Source of the DNA: a bacterium
GTDB taxonomy: Bacteria; DUMJ01
NCBI GenBank assembly: GCA_012839925.1
Contig: DUMJ01000004.1
Coordinates: 1-58,498, forward strand
DNA length: 58,498 nucleotides
Reading direction: 5' to 3'
Positions 8,298 through 18,176 of this stretch are shown here, piece by piece; the stretch's first letter is position 1, and each line of letters opens with the position of its first letter. Position numbers and translations under genes: made by a program. The notes beneath the pieces were generated by a model. The model searched no databases, was not told the origin of the DNA, and was given only the letters and a program-made list of their open reading frames with translations.

Positions 8298-8870
8298 TCA
8301 TTTTTTAATTGACTTTATCTCAATAAGTAAGTTCTCTTTATCTATTTTTTCATACCATTTGTTAAACTTTTCCCTGTATGTCTCCCAGGGTTCATCTAGT
8401 GTTTTTCTTGGGTCTCCACTTAATGAATATGCCATACCCTCTCTTAACCATTGAGGGTAGGAGTATATATTTATCATCCCGAGGTTCTCTACTTGCCAAT
8501 AATGTATAAGTTCATGTTTCAAATAGTATATCTTCCATCCCCTCGGGCTAATTATTATCCCAAATGGTCCCAATAAACGTGCAGCTGATTTATTAAACCC
8601 GAATTTTTCGAAGCTTTCCTGCGTAGAACAAAATATTATTTTTGGTTCTCTTTTAAATCTGCCAAACTCTTTTTCTATATCCTGCAATGCCTTTTCTTGT
8701 AATAAACGTGCCTCTTCTGCTCTTGTAGGTTCATCCAAATAAAGTCCTTTCTCTATTCGGGTAAAACCAAATGCCTCAGGCAATATTACCCTACCTGGTT
8801 TATAAAATGCAAGAAATAGAACTGGTATAGTTATTACAATAACAATTGTAATGATAATCTTTCTTTTCAT
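8298..8870 (-). CDS. Membrane-anchored zincin-like metallopeptidase
   Basis: A 190-residue protein with an N-terminal membrane segment (about 4-24, KIIITIVIVITIPVLFLAFY). An HELIH motif near residues 125-129 (KHELIHYWQ) is the HExxH zinc site of zincins. A second acidic residue in LREGMAYSLSG near 152 may supply the third ligand. It resembles peptidase MA-like gluzincins facing the extracytoplasmic side. No substrate is known. AGAGGA precedes the ATG. Confidence 0.7.
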   Translation of the reverse strand: MKRKIIITIVIVITIPVLFLAFYKPGRVILPEAFGFTRIEKGLYLDEPTRAEEARLLQEKALQDIEKEFGRFKREPKIIFCSTQESFEKFGFNKSAARLLGPFGIIISPRGWKIYYLKHELIHYWQVENLGMINIYSYPQWLREGMAYSLSGDPRKTLDEPWETYREKFNKWYEKIDKENLLIEIKSIKK

Positions 8871-8915
8871 AATGATTAATCCTCTTTCCCATTACGAATA
8901 TATTAATGTTATTTG

Positions 8916-8984
8916 CTATTTCACAAGGAGGCTCAAACGATAGCCAAATATTTTTGCTAACCATTTTATAAACTTCTCAAACAT
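8916..8984 (-). CDS. Possible small ORF, 22 residues
   Basis: The gap between the metallopeptidase and the HEPN gene holds a frame encoding MFEKFIKWLAKIFGYRLSLL plus two residues. It is amphipathic and basic. There is no clear ribosome site (GTTAGAGAAAA before the ATG). It could be a small membrane-active peptide, a scrap of a longer gene, or chance. Confidence 0.2.
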   Translation of the reverse strand: MFEKFIKWLAKIFGYRLSLLVK

Positions 8985-8996
8985 TTTTCTCTAACT

Positions 8997-9392
8997 CTAC
9001 CTGGGTAATTTTGATAGTACAAACTCTTTTATTTTTTCTGCCATTTCTATGGTTTCTCTTGCCTCTTCCTCTGTAGGTTCTTCCAACAAAAGGGGATATC
9101 TTATATCAACAGCATAATCAGTCAATTTTTCACTTATATCTATTATTTCTTGAAAATCTCCATCCACTTTTGCAGCAAGCAAAACCAATTCTCCAAGGTC
9201 ATGGGTCTTCTCAAAATTAATTCCACATTGCACAAGATAAGCCTTTAGATATTTTTCAGCACACTGTTGGGCGTGGAAACAGACAGTATCAAGCGGAGGT
9301 TTTGGTTTTATGTTTATGGAGTTAGTTGCATTAATCAGATCATTTTCTGCCTTTCTAATCCAGGCTTTAACAATATCGCTTTTATCTTTCAT
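8997..9392 (-). CDS. HEPN domain protein
   Basis: A 131-residue helical HEPN protein. It has an N-terminal helix KAWIRKAENDLINAT and the CFHAQQCAEKYLKAYL helix near 38-53. This subfamily pairs with small nucleotidyltransferases. The R-x4-6-H ribonuclease motif is not visible, so it may be a non-nuclease HEPN. Its start overlaps the stop of the nucleotidyltransferase gene by 11 bases. This is the second MNT/HEPN pair in the first 10 kb, unrelated in detail to the one at 453-1329. The toxin or antitoxin role is inferred. Confidence 0.85.
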   Translation of the reverse strand: MKDKSDIVKAWIRKAENDLINATNSINIKPKPPLDTVCFHAQQCAEKYLKAYLVQCGINFEKTHDLGELVLLAAKVDGDFQEIIDISEKLTDYAVDIRYPLLLEEPTEEEARETIEMAEKIKEFVLSKLPR

Positions 9393-9720
9393 AGAGCACT
9401 CGTCCCTTTTCGATTATTTGCGTTAGAAAAGCTTGAGGTACATTTTTCCATTCTTCCAGGTCCTCTACAGTGGCGATAATAATATCTTTTGCTATCAGAT
9501 ATTTTCTTAATAATCGGCGAATTTTAATTCTCATTTCCCTTCTTGAACCATACAATTGGTCTACAACAACGAGAATGTCTATGTCACTTCCTTTATGAGG
9601 ATTTCCATAAGCGTGTGAGCCAAAAAGTATTATTTTTTGAGGATTTATGGATGAAACGATGATTTCTTTTATCTGATCGAGTAAATCCTCATCTACCTTT
9701 TCAACTTCAATTATTTCCAA
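9382..9720 (-). CDS. MNT-type nucleotidyltransferase
   Basis: A 112-residue nucleotidyltransferase with FGSHAYGNPHKGSDIDILVV (near 34-53), the GS-x10-DxD metal and nucleotide site. The full domain is present, with a C-terminal helix. It precedes and overlaps the HEPN gene on the minus strand, the usual arrangement for MNT/HEPN modules. AGGAGGTG lies just before the ATG. Confidence 0.87.
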   Translation of the reverse strand: MEIIEVEKVDEDLLDQIKEIIVSSINPQKIILFGSHAYGNPHKGSDIDILVVVDQLYGSRREMRIKIRRLLRKYLIAKDIIIATVEDLEEWKNVPQAFLTQIIEKGRVLYER

Positions 9721-9744
9721 TAATCATCACCTCCTGAGCAAACT

Positions 9745-9912
9745 TTAAAGTACACTCCTTTGATGGAAGCATTGAATACATCTTCTCAAATTTATCTCTT
9801 CTTCTGTTAAGTCATACAAATCATAAATTAAGCAATCAATCGCTCCATCTATTTTCAAAGTCTCTTCATCAAGCCCCCTTGCTTTTCCCTCTTTCCCATT
9901 ATACCATCTTAT
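9745..9912 (-). pseudogene. Remnant of a restriction enzyme/adenine methylase C-terminus
   Basis: A 55-codon open stretch encodes KARGLDEETLKIDGAIDCLI followed by YDLYDLTEEEINLR and ends with TAA at 9745. The phrase IDxLxYxLYxLTEEEI is typical of the C-terminus of Eco57I/TaqI-like type II restriction-modification proteins. An in-frame TAA lies at the upstream end and no methylase body is present. It is probably the tail of a deleted gene. Confidence 0.55.
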
Positions 9913-9960
9913 TTAAACTTTTTGGCGAGTAACTTCATTGGAATATCATTTCTGTATATA

Positions 9961-10007
9961 ACCAGAACCGCATAGCAGATACTTTCGTTCCACTATGCGG
10001 TTCTGGT
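9961..10007. repeat. Perfect 15-bp inverted repeat
   Basis: ACCAGAACCGCATAG (9961-9975) is mirrored by CTATGCGGTTCTGGT (9993-10007) around a 17-base loop. It lies 30 bases past the amidohydrolase stop on the minus strand. No T run follows on either strand, so it is not a classic terminator. Confidence 0.75.
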
Positions 10008-10036
10008 AGCCTAAAGCCTATAATAAAAAAAGAATA

Positions 10037-11254
10037 TTACTTTTTGTAAATTTTCCCTGCCTTCATAACAAACTTGACATCTTTCATCAGCGCAATATTA
10101 TCTAGGGGATTTCCGTCTACTGCTATGATATCAGCCTCTTTCCCTGCCTCTATTGTGCCTATAATATTGCTCATACCTAATAGATCGGCACCCCACTTGG
10201 TCGCCGCCAGGATGGCATCCATAGGTTTTACACCTGCCTGGACCATCATCTCCAGTTCCTGTGCGTTCTCCCCATGCCTGTTGAAAGGTGTTCCGGCATC
10301 AGTACCTGTGGCTATCTTTACTCCAGCCTTATATGCCTTCATAAAACTTGCCACATGGGAATTTATAACCTGCTCGTTCTTCTTTACCGCATGCTCAGGT
10401 ATACCTGCCTCTCTCCCATACTTCTTTATATTGTATGGAGCTGAGAGCGTAGCTACAAGATAGACGCCCTTTTCCCTCATCATCTCCACTGCTTCATCAT
10501 CAAGGAAGATACCATGCTCAATGGAGTCTATCCCTGCCCTTACGGCATCCTTAATGCCCCTTGTACCTTGCGCATGAGCTGCAGCTTTTTTCCCAACCTT
10601 ATGTGCCTCATATATGGCAGCCCTCATCTCATCCTCATTTAACTGTGGTGAGCCTGGCTCGTCTCCCTCAGACATAACACCACCAGTAGCACACATCTTT
10701 ACAATGTCAGCACCCATCTTAAGCTGATATCTGGCAGCCTTGCGCGCCTCATCAGGACTATCTACTATAGCCGACCATCCTGTGAATGTTACCTCCGGCG
10801 GCAGTGCTATATCACCATGTCCTCCTGTAATGGAGAGTATCTGCCCGGATACCTTTAGCCTGGGACCATCTATGATACCCGACTCTATTGCTCTTTTTAA
10901 AGCTACATCCAGGAATCCCTTATCACCCATAGTCCTGACGGTTGTAAAGCCTGCCATAAGGTCTCTTTTCGCATAGACAGAAGCCTTTATCGTAGACATA
11001 GGCAGGGTCTCTTTGAGCATTATTGCATCCATATTTGGTTCACCATTCATACCTATATGCACGTGGGATTCGACCATCCCTGGAAGGACAGTCTTTCCTC
11101 CCATATCCAGGACCTCATAGTCAGATGGACATTCAACCTTACCTTCTATACCAACCGCCTTTATCTTGGTGCCATCCACCACTATTACTGCATTCTCTAT
11201 TATCTGCCCCCCGTTTCCATCAATCAATCTCATATTCTTTAATACATATCCCAT
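10037..11254 (-). CDS. Metal-dependent amidohydrolase (prolidase/Xaa-Arg dipeptidase-like)
   Basis: A 405-residue amidohydrolase-superfamily protein with all metal ligands visible. They are HVH (near 64-66), the likely carbamylated Lys in ADIVKMCATGG (near 185), His in AAAHAQG, His in SIEHG and Asp in GTDAG. The domain order is an N-terminal beta-sandwich half, the TIM barrel, and a C-terminal sandwich strand (IIGTIEAGKEADIIAVDGNP). Closest in character to the dipeptidase-type amidohydrolases that cleave Xaa-Lys/Arg or Xaa-Pro peptides. It is co-directional with a membrane protein and an M20 peptidase, which supports peptide catabolism. GGAGG precedes the ATG. Confidence 0.88.
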   Translation of the reverse strand: MGYVLKNMRLIDGNGGQIIENAVIVVDGTKIKAVGIEGKVECPSDYEVLDMGGKTVLPGMVESHVHIGMNGEPNMDAIMLKETLPMSTIKASVYAKRDLMAGFTTVRTMGDKGFLDVALKRAIESGIIDGPRLKVSGQILSITGGHGDIALPPEVTFTGWSAIVDSPDEARKAARYQLKMGADIVKMCATGGVMSEGDEPGSPQLNEDEMRAAIYEAHKVGKKAAAHAQGTRGIKDAVRAGIDSIEHGIFLDDEAVEMMREKGVYLVATLSAPYNIKKYGREAGIPEHAVKKNEQVINSHVASFMKAYKAGVKIATGTDAGTPFNRHGENAQELEMMVQAGVKPMDAILAATKWGADLLGMSNIIGTIEAGKEADIIAVDGNPLDNIALMKDVKFVMKAGKIYKK

Positions 11255-11266
11255 TTTTGTCCTCCT

Positions 11267-12433
11267 TTATAAAAAGTTTATTAATATACCTGTTAAAAAT
11301 ACTGAACCTATGGTAACTGTGGCATATCCGCCTACTATCATAGGTGGCATAATGTAGTTTAAAACAGCCCTCTGTTCTTCAGGGTCTTTGCTGGCGCTCC
11401 TAGAAACCTCCTGGACTATCATATAGTTGCCAGGAAAACCGTAAAGAGCAGTTGAACCTATTGAAAATGCCATCTCAGGGGATAAGCCTAAAAATCTTCC
11501 CACTATATAGCTCATAACGCCTATTCCAACCACGCCGAGTGCAAAGCCAACAAGCAAAGGGACAATCATCGATGCTATAAGCTGGGGTGTAGCCTGGGTC
11601 ATACTTGGCAAAAGTGCAGCGATAAGGAGAAGCATTAAAAAGCTTGACGAGTTAGCCTTTGTGAGGATATCCTCTTCCAGAAAGCCCAGATAATAGGCTA
11701 AAAGTCCAAATACCAAAGTCATAATGTATGGGTGTATTACATTATTCAGAAGACCTGCAAAGCTTACCGCCAGCCATGCTACCAGGGCTAATTTTGCCAG
11801 CAGTAAAAATGGCGTCTGATACTCTCTGGGTAGAGGTGGTATGAGTTTCTTCTCTTTTTTCGCATTATCATTGTTTGCTATAGCTGCCTGATGTGTTGAT
11901 ATTATCTTATCCCAGTTCTTTCTCACATCCCTTTTCAAGAGATTAGCCGCCAAGGGCATACCTATGAGTGACTGCAAGGACAAAAACAACATAACCAGTA
12001 CCTGAAGTTCCGGTCTTCCCACCGCTTTCATAGCATCCATAGCCATAAGACCTGCCACTATACCACCCGATATGGGAGCTGCTGCCGCCACAGCCATAGG
12101 CATACCATAAATTGCACTGTATATAGTGAGTAGTAGTAGTGCAACACCTACCAGTGCCCCAAAACCTACCAGCAGGGCTTTCCACTGGTTGCCCACCTGT
12201 CGTAATGACATCAATGTCCCCATATGCGTTACAATTATGGGGCTAGCCAGCCCTGCCATTGCAATAAGTCCACTAGTCTCAATGAGATTCTTTGGAAAAA
12301 TTGTCCAGAATCCGATCATAAAGATAAACATTATGACCAGCAGAGATGGTATTCTGGCTCTAGTTCTTACTGAAATTGCATCCCCTACTGCTGCCGCAAC
12401 TAGAATAACAAGAAATGCCAATAACTGTGTCAT
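11267..12433 (-). CDS. Polytopic membrane protein, putative transporter
   Basis: A 388-residue protein with about ten hydrophobic segments. Its loops are conserved-looking and rich in Gly and small residues (ISGGIVAGLMAMDAM near 120; STALYGFPGNYMIVQEV near 340). A central charged loop lies around 172-200. The overall symmetry of two similar halves suggests a secondary transporter. I do not recognise the family with confidence. It lies between an M20 peptidase and a dipeptidase-like amidohydrolase with gaps of about 12-22 bases, so a peptide or amino-acid derivative is a reasonable guess for its substrate. A GGAGGAGG ribosome site is present. Confidence 0.75.
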   Translation of the reverse strand: MTQLLAFLVILVAAAVGDAISVRTRARIPSLLVIMFIFMIGFWTIFPKNLIETSGLIAMAGLASPIIVTHMGTLMSLRQVGNQWKALLVGFGALVGVALLLLTIYSAIYGMPMAVAAAAPISGGIVAGLMAMDAMKAVGRPELQVLVMLFLSLQSLIGMPLAANLLKRDVRKNWDKIISTHQAAIANNDNAKKEKKLIPPLPREYQTPFLLLAKLALVAWLAVSFAGLLNNVIHPYIMTLVFGLLAYYLGFLEEDILTKANSSSFLMLLLIAALLPSMTQATPQLIASMIVPLLVGFALGVVGIGVMSYIVGRFLGLSPEMAFSIGSTALYGFPGNYMIVQEVSRSASKDPEEQRAVLNYIMPPMIVGGYATVTIGSVFLTGILINFL

Positions 12434-12455
12434 TCTGACACCTCCTCCTTTATAT

Positions 12456-13712
12456 TTATTGTATAAGGAAATATATCAGTTCTTTGGATAAGGCTTTAAG
12501 GTCTTTTATGTATACGAACTCATTCTTTGCATGCATATTTGAGTCTGACCTGCCTGCCCCTCTAAATATTATATCCTCATTACCTGTGATCATCTGTACG
12601 AAAGCCATATCCGTAGAACCTGAAAGCCCCATAGCAAAAAAATCCTCATCTTTATATCCCTGCACCAGCTTTACAGCCTCTTTCATTTTGATGGCATATG
12701 GTGTGTATGGGTTTACCTTTATGGCAGGATAGATATGGGAATATTTCACCACCACATCCAGAGCCCTGCTCTTTTCTCTGCCACGTTCTATAGCCTTGTT
12801 TATCTCATCCACAATCTCATCATACTTCTCTTCGGGTATATACCTTCTGTTGACAACTATGTCGCACTCCGATGGTACTATATTTGATTTATTGCCACCC
12901 TTAATTATGTCGATATTGAACATGGGTGTCATCTTATCCGATGGGGCACCAGGTATCTTTGCACCCGGTACCTCCGACTCCCTCTTTTCTACCACCCTCT
13001 TCAGGTTCATAAGCTCATTTAATATTGGTATAGCCTCCTCAATAGCATTAACACCAAGAAAATTCATACCAGAATGACAGCTCTTACCCTTAACCTTAAT
13101 GGAGACATCCACACACCCTGCTGATGCCAGCCAGTCTAAAGGCTCCTGCATACCCTCCATACAGATGATGGGTCCGTCAGGTATATAACCCTTCCTTGCC
13201 AGATAGTATGCGCCGGGATACATACCTATCTCTTCATCAGTGCACAGTATGCAATTTATATCAAACTTGGGTTCAATCCCCTGCTCGTTCATAACTTCTA
13301 ATGCAACAAGTAGACTGGCTATGCTTCCCTTCATATCAGATGCCCCGCGCCCGTATATCTTACCATCATCTATTATCCCGGCAAATGGGTCCACATCCCA
13401 TCCCTCTTCTATGGGGACAACATCCATATGGGCATATATTGTCACCGGGGTTTTACCGTTACCCTTTTTTGCCACCAGGTTTATCCTGTCCCCTTCCAGA
13501 GGATATGGTATCCGCCTCCATTCTTCCTCAGGCACCAGTACCCTTTCAGTGGAGAAACCCAGCTTTTTGAATTCTGCCTCCAGATAGGAGACCAGTTTGT
13601 CATAGTTGAGTCCAGGCGGGACTGTGGTATCTATACCTATAATATCCCTGAATAGTTTCACCAACCTGTCCTCTTTCCCGTCCACTCTCCCGAGAATGTT
13701 GTCTATATCCAT
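12456..13712 (-). CDS. M20 family metallopeptidase (ArgE/DapE-like)
   Basis: A 418-residue M20 zinc peptidase. AHMDVVP (near 94-100), GRGASDMKG (near 123) and CTDEEIG (near 155, catalytic Glu pair) supply the two-zinc site. RGAGRSDSNMHAKNEFV near 390 carries the C-terminal His ligand. The dimerisation lid is inserted between about 195 and 310. ArgE, DapE and carboxypeptidase roles cannot be told apart. It is first in a three-gene minus-strand operon with the membrane protein and the amidohydrolase, which suggests deacylation or cleavage of an imported peptide-like compound. Confidence 0.9.
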   Translation of the reverse strand: MDIDNILGRVDGKEDRLVKLFRDIIGIDTTVPPGLNYDKLVSYLEAEFKKLGFSTERVLVPEEEWRRIPYPLEGDRINLVAKKGNGKTPVTIYAHMDVVPIEEGWDVDPFAGIIDDGKIYGRGASDMKGSIASLLVALEVMNEQGIEPKFDINCILCTDEEIGMYPGAYYLARKGYIPDGPIICMEGMQEPLDWLASAGCVDVSIKVKGKSCHSGMNFLGVNAIEEAIPILNELMNLKRVVEKRESEVPGAKIPGAPSDKMTPMFNIDIIKGGNKSNIVPSECDIVVNRRYIPEEKYDEIVDEINKAIERGREKSRALDVVVKYSHIYPAIKVNPYTPYAIKMKEAVKLVQGYKDEDFFAMGLSGSTDMAFVQMITGNEDIIFRGAGRSDSNMHAKNEFVYIKDLKALSKELIYFLIQ

Positions 13713-13795
13713 ATCTCACCACCTTATTATATTTTGAATATGATTCTATCATCTTACTTTAGACACAACAAGTTAATCCCGTTTGATTAGGAGGG

Positions 13796-14092
13796 AAATA
13801 AAGCATATGAGGATTAATTTGTGTCCCTTAGGGGCAATTCATGAATTGCCCCTACAATTTCGTCTTTTATAATAAAAACACCATGCCTTTATCATTCCTC
13901 CCCCATCTCGGGGGAACGCTCTTACTTCTCACCCTCACCCCTACCCTCTCCCGTCAAGGGAGAGGGGAATAGGGGAGTCCATCGGGGAACGCTCTCTTTT
14001 CTTCCTCCCCCATCTCAGGGGAGGATAGAGGTGGGGGAGGGGAATAGGTCAGAACTATTTACCCATGACAATATCACAGAACATTAACATTT
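13796..14092 (+). repeat. Dispersed intergenic repeat, copy B
   Basis: A near-full element. It has a 26-bp palindrome at 13829-13854 (outermost pair lost), then CCTCCCCCATCTCGGGGGAACG, CACCCTCACCCCTACCCTCT and a CCCGTCAAGGGAGAGGGG inverted repeat. It ends at ACCCATGACAATATCACAGAAC. It is very similar to 18245-18570. It occupies most of the gap between the M20 gene and the chemoreceptor promoter. Confidence 0.9.
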
Positions 14093-14098
14093 ACAATA

Positions 14099-14127
14099 TT
14101 GAAAAAAGCAGTGATGTGGAATATAAT
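14099..14127 (+). promoter_or_regulatory. Sigma-70 promoter for the chemoreceptor gene
   Basis: TTGAAA (14099-14104), 17-base spacer, TATAAT (14122-14127). It starts immediately after repeat copy B and 47 bases before the ATG. Confidence 0.75.
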
Positions 14128-14173
14128 CTATTATTAAATAGCAGCCAAAAAATAAGATAGGAGGTTTTAGATA

Positions 14174-16162
14174 ATGCATCTTAACATTTCAGGTTCTATA
14201 AAGAGTAAACTTATCGTATGGTTCCTTATTTTATCTCTTGTTCCAATCCTGGTAGTCTCTATGCTATCTTTTATAAATTCCAGAAGCTCTATAAATAACA
14301 CATACCTGAGCGCCTTGAACACATATGCAAGCTCTCAGGCGGAATCTGTAGGTAAATGGGTGGAGGAGAATATCCGTCAATTGCAGATTATAGCAAATGA
14401 TCCGGAGGTAAGGACTCTCAGAGATGAAAAGATTATGCCAATAATAAAGGAGCATGTAAAGGTAAACCCTGCATGGTTTATGTTGCTCTGGGCAGACCTG
14501 AGTGGTATGTCTCATAATACCCTGGATTTGCAGTCAGATCTTAAAGACAGGGATTATTTCCAGAAGGTCGTCTCTACAGGTCAGCCAGCTGTCTCAAATG
14601 GTCTTATGTCAAAATCCACAAATAAACCCATAGTTGTCTTTGCAGTTCCAATACTGGACGATAACGGTAAGGTAGGGGGGGTACTGGATGCCACAGTAAC
14701 GCTAGACTATCTAACCCAAACCTGCAAAGATTCAAGATTAATAAGTGAACATGGTTACGGGTTTATTATTCAAAGCGATGGAATAATTCTTGCTTCTCCA
14801 GATGAGTCCAAGGTGTTGAAAGCCAACTTCCTCCAGACAGACTCTGAAAGTGTTAATAATGTAACCAGGAAGATGATCTCTGGGGAGAAAGGTGTAGAGA
14901 CCTGGGTCTATGAAGGGGAGGCTCAGATTGTAGGTTATGCTCCTGTAAGAGGAACGAGCTGGTTCTTTGGTGTCCAGGAGCCGCAGGGAGAGGCTTTTGC
15001 AAGTTCTAATCGACTACTAAGGGTTATTCTGATAGTAATTCTGATAGCAGCTGCAATTATTGTCTTTGTATCCTATTTAATTGGGAGCAGTATTGCCAAT
15101 CCCATAGTTGAGCTTACTGAAACCGCAGATGTATTATCTAAAGGAGACCTTACGGTAAACATAAAGAATAGTTATTCAGCAGAGGTAGGGAGACTGGCTC
15201 AGAGTTTAGCCAGGATGACCGATAATTTTAAGGCGATAATTCTTACTGTCAAAGATGCCTTGGATCAACTGGTCTCTACAAGCAGTCAGGTTGGAAGTGC
15301 TGCCGATCAATCCTCGCAGGCTGTACAGCAGATATCAACCACCATTCAGGGTGTTGCTGGTGGAGCTCAGGAGACAGCTAAAAGTGTTACCGACTCATCT
15401 GGTGCGGTAGAGAGTATGGGTAGAAAGATAGAAAAACTGGCTCAAGATGCTCATACAGTAGAACAGACGGCACAGGAGACTACGAGGTTGACAGCGGAAG
15501 GGAAACAGGTAATAGAAGAACTGAATGTAAGTTTCTCTCAAACCAGAGAGGCAACCGATTCGGTAGTTGGGGTGATGAACGAGCTTGAGAAAGCTGCAGG
15601 TGAGATAGGACGTATAGTGGAGACCATAACAAGTATAAGCTCACAGACGAACCTGTTAGCTTTAAATGCAGCCATAGAGGCAGCGAGAGCAGGTGAAGCA
15701 GGTCGTGGTTTTGCAGTGGTAGCTGATGAGGTGAGAAATCTGGCAGAGGAGTCAAGTCAGAGTGCGCAGAGAATCTCTCAGTTTATAGACCAGATAAGGT
15801 CCCAGATAACAGGAGCAACGGAGAGTACAAATAGGGCGTCGGACGTTGTCTCCAGACAGATGGAGATAGGGAGTAGAGTAACTGATACATTTAATAATAT
15901 AGTTGTGTCTAACGACAGGATAACAGAGATGATCAGGGATATCAACTCTGGGGTGCAGGGTCTGGTAGAAGATGGAAGAAGGATCTCTGATTCAGTTCAG
16001 AGTGTTGCAGCGATAGCCCAGGAGAATGCAGCGTCATCTGAAGAGGTCTCAGCAGCTTCTGAGGAAGTAACTGCAGCGATAGAAGAGATAACTGCAAACA
16101 TACATAGTTTGACAAATCTTTCAAGGGATCTGGAAGAAGTTATTAATAAATTTAAGGTTTAA
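14174..16162 (+). CDS. Methyl-accepting chemotaxis protein (dCACHE-HAMP-MA)
   Basis: A 662-residue transmembrane receptor. TM1 is at about 10-33, an extracytoplasmic double-CACHE sensor at about 34-280 (with [20 protein letters not shown]), and TM2 at about 283-306. A HAMP domain lies at about 307-360 and the cytoplasmic signalling coiled coil runs to 655. The hairpin tip is [20 protein letters not shown] near 490-510. It would sense small ligands such as amino or carboxylic acids and control CheA through CheW. Glutamine/glutamate-rich helices hold likely methylation sites. No other che genes are nearby. TAGGAGG precedes the ATG. Confidence 0.95.
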   Translation: MHLNISGSIKSKLIVWFLILSLVPILVVSMLSFINSRSSINNTYLSALNTYASSQAESVGKWVEENIRQLQIIANDPEVRTLRDEKIMPIIKEHVKVNPAWFMLLWADLSGMSHNTLDLQSDLKDRDYFQKVVSTGQPAVSNGLMSKSTNKPIVVFAVPILDDNGKVGGVLDATVTLDYLTQTCKDSRLISEHGYGFIIQSDGIILASPDESKVLKANFLQTDSESVNNVTRKMISGEKGVETWVYEGEAQIVGYAPVRGTSWFFGVQEPQGEAFASSNRLLRVILIVILIAAAIIVFVSYLIGSSIANPIVELTETADVLSKGDLTVNIKNSYSAEVGRLAQSLARMTDNFKAIILTVKDALDQLVSTSSQVGSAADQSSQAVQQISTTIQGVAGGAQETAKSVTDSSGAVESMGRKIEKLAQDAHTVEQTAQETTRLTAEGKQVIEELNVSFSQTREATDSVVGVMNELEKAAGEIGRIVETITSISSQTNLLALNAAIEAARAGEAGRGFAVVADEVRNLAEESSQSAQRISQFIDQIRSQITGATESTNRASDVVSRQMEIGSRVTDTFNNIVVSNDRITEMIRDINSGVQGLVEDGRRISDSVQSVAAIAQENAASSEEVSAASEEVTAAIEEITANIHSLTNLSRDLEEVINKFKV

Positions 16163-16203
16163 AAAGATAACCAGCTTTAATAGCTGAAGTTAGGATAAAG
16201 AGA

Positions 16204-16235
16204 GATAGCCCCCTGAATGGGGGCTATCTTATTTT
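16204..16235 (+). terminator. Intrinsic terminator of the chemoreceptor gene
   Basis: Perfect 10-bp stem GATAGCCCCC/GGGGGCTATC with loop TGAAT, followed by TTATTTT. Confidence 0.9.
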
Positions 16236-16442
16236 GGTTATTGATAAATTACTCTTTTTCATCTAAACGGAGGTAAGAAAAATAGACACCTCTGATTAAA
16301 GATGGTCTTTATCTTGATAGGTGATCAGGTAGCCATTATCAATTTTCCCATCCTTCAAAGGGGAGGGTAACTGTTTCCTTCCATCATCTCAGTGATACTT
16401 TCCATTTAAAAACTCATAATTTTTGACTTCTCACCGCTTACC

Positions 16443-18176
16443 TTATGAACTTTCTAATGCCTCTATTACAAGCCTTCTGAATTTATCATAGTCTTTACTA
16501 TCTAAACTATACAGTAGGCTTGGTCCCTTGCCTGAATTCGGATGGAATTCTTCTATCCTGTCGGTCTTAAATATCTTATTCCACAGCTCATCTGGTATCT
16601 CTTTAGATTTATCTTTCAGCATCATTATCAGCTCGTAATCCTCTATCCCTCTTTTCAGATTCTTATACCTGAGCGTGAGTACAGGTCTTCCATCCCTGCC
16701 GGGATATACAAAGTTTGTATCTCCAGCCTTCCAGTGAGGGTATCGGTAGGAGATTCTCTCTCTGGGATTCTCTGGCCATACAGTGTAGTTCCATCTCAGG
16801 AAGCCATCAAGTCCCATAAATGCGGTAAGTATACCTATAAGTTTCGCTTCAACTAATGGTGAGCTTATAAATGTATTTGGATAGGGTGGCCAGCAACATA
16901 CATACCACAATAAACGACCATTTATCTTCTTTTGAAGTTCTTTCAATAGCTCCCATTTTTCACATACCCCTGGAAGTACAGGTACAAAATCGGTTATCGT
17001 ATCCTTGAACTCATCTATAAACTCAGGATGATTTATCGCCGCCTTGAATTTAAAACTGTCCGCAACCTCTCTTATCGTCTCCAGACTTTTTCTGTATTTC
17101 TCTATGTCTCCAGGTTCGTCTGCCACTATCCTGACCTTATCTATAAGACCCTTTCTTATAAAGAATTGTTCCAGTGCCTTTATATATGCTTTTATATCAT
17201 TTCCACTTCTTATATACTTATAACATCCATCTTCTCTATCATAGTATCTTAGCCTTATCCCATCAGGATAATCTTCTGCAATACCGGTATATCCATATTC
17301 AGGGTCAAGCCATATATTTATAAGACCAAAGACCTCAATCTCTTCGTCTATGCCGTATCTCATACAGAGGTCTATGTATCTTTCAACTGCAGAGAAATCA
17401 TAGTGATAACCTGAGCTATCCCTCTCAATCCTCACCATACTATATTCAAATAGGTCTGAGGGGTAATTCTTGACCCTGTAACACCTCTGTCCTGACCAGG
17501 GAATCTCTGATGCTATAACACTTATAGCCTTCTGACCTAGGTCTGCAAGTGACTTGACGTAGTTTTCCAGCACTTTAAAGTGTTCGCCGCTCCATAGATG
17601 CACCTCATGTTTACGTGCTATATTTGATGGATGCTGCCATAAATCCAGATAAAATCTAAAATCTTTGGGCTCAGGGATAGTTACATCTTTTACAGTAATG
17701 GTAAAATCGAGTGTCTTTATAAGCTCCTCATTGTCAAACATACATTGAGAGTATATGCATACCCTGCCATTATACTCTCCGGAAGAGGCATCTCTGGGAA
17801 TAGAAATTTCAACCCAGACAGGTTGTATCTTATCTTTCTCTACAAAGATCACCTCATCGTTTAATATCAGGTCTGCCTTGTATACCCTGTCATCGTCCTC
17901 TATAAATCCGATAGGAGAAATTTCCACCGGTAACTCCTCTACGTTGCATTCTACCCTTAGATTTCTGATCGGACCCTTCGGAGAAAAATTTGCTCTCCTG
18001 CCAACGTTTAGATAGAAATCTTCATCCAGTTTTATAAGAACCTGGAATGCTACCCAGTCTCCCCTGCAGGAGATAAAATTATTTAGGCTATCTTCAAAGA
18101 CCATATCCTCACCATAAGAGTCTATCCCATAAGCAGCCTTATATGATTCATCTGCAAGAGTAACTTTCAGATCCAT
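16443..18176 (-). CDS. GH123/DUF4091-type glycoside hydrolase-like protein
   Basis: A 577-residue protein. The N-terminal beta-sandwich region (1-165) is followed by a TIM-barrel-like domain with VADEPGD near 350, which matches the catalytic Asp-Glu pair of family GH123 (beta-N-acetylgalactosaminidases using substrate assistance). The C-terminal DUF4091-like segment includes RPVLTLRYKNLKRGIEDYEL near 510-530. No signal peptide is visible, so it may act in the cytoplasm on imported glycans. It is a single gene, with repeat copy C upstream. Substrate specificity is uncertain. Confidence 0.82.
   Translation of the reverse strand: MDLKVTLADESYKAAYGIDSYGEDMVFEDSLNNFISCRGDWVAFQVLIKLDEDFYLNVGRRANFSPKGPIRNLRVECNVEELPVEISPIGFIEDDDRVYKADLILNDEVIFVEKDKIQPVWVEISIPRDASSGEYNGRVCIYSQCMFDNEELIKTLDFTITVKDVTIPEPKDFRFYLDLWQHPSNIARKHEVHLWSGEHFKVLENYVKSLADLGQKAISVIASEIPWSGQRCYRVKNYPSDLFEYSMVRIERDSSGYHYDFSAVERYIDLCMRYGIDEEIEVFGLINIWLDPEYGYTGIAEDYPDGIRLRYYDREDGCYKYIRSGNDIKAYIKALEQFFIRKGLIDKVRIVADEPGDIEKYRKSLETIREVADSFKFKAAINHPEFIDEFKDTITDFVPVLPGVCEKWELLKELQKKINGRLLWYVCCWPPYPNTFISSPLVEAKLIGILTAFMGLDGFLRWNYTVWPENPRERISYRYPHWKAGDTNFVYPGRDGRPVLTLRYKNLKRGIEDYELIMMLKDKSKEIPDELWNKIFKTDRIEEFHPNSGKGPSLLYSLDSKDYDKFRRLVIEALESS

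Noticed and set aside
15480..15755. Leucine/proline-rich minus-strand frame within the chemoreceptor gene
   Set aside because: An antisense shadow of the conserved MCP signalling domain with no ribosome site.
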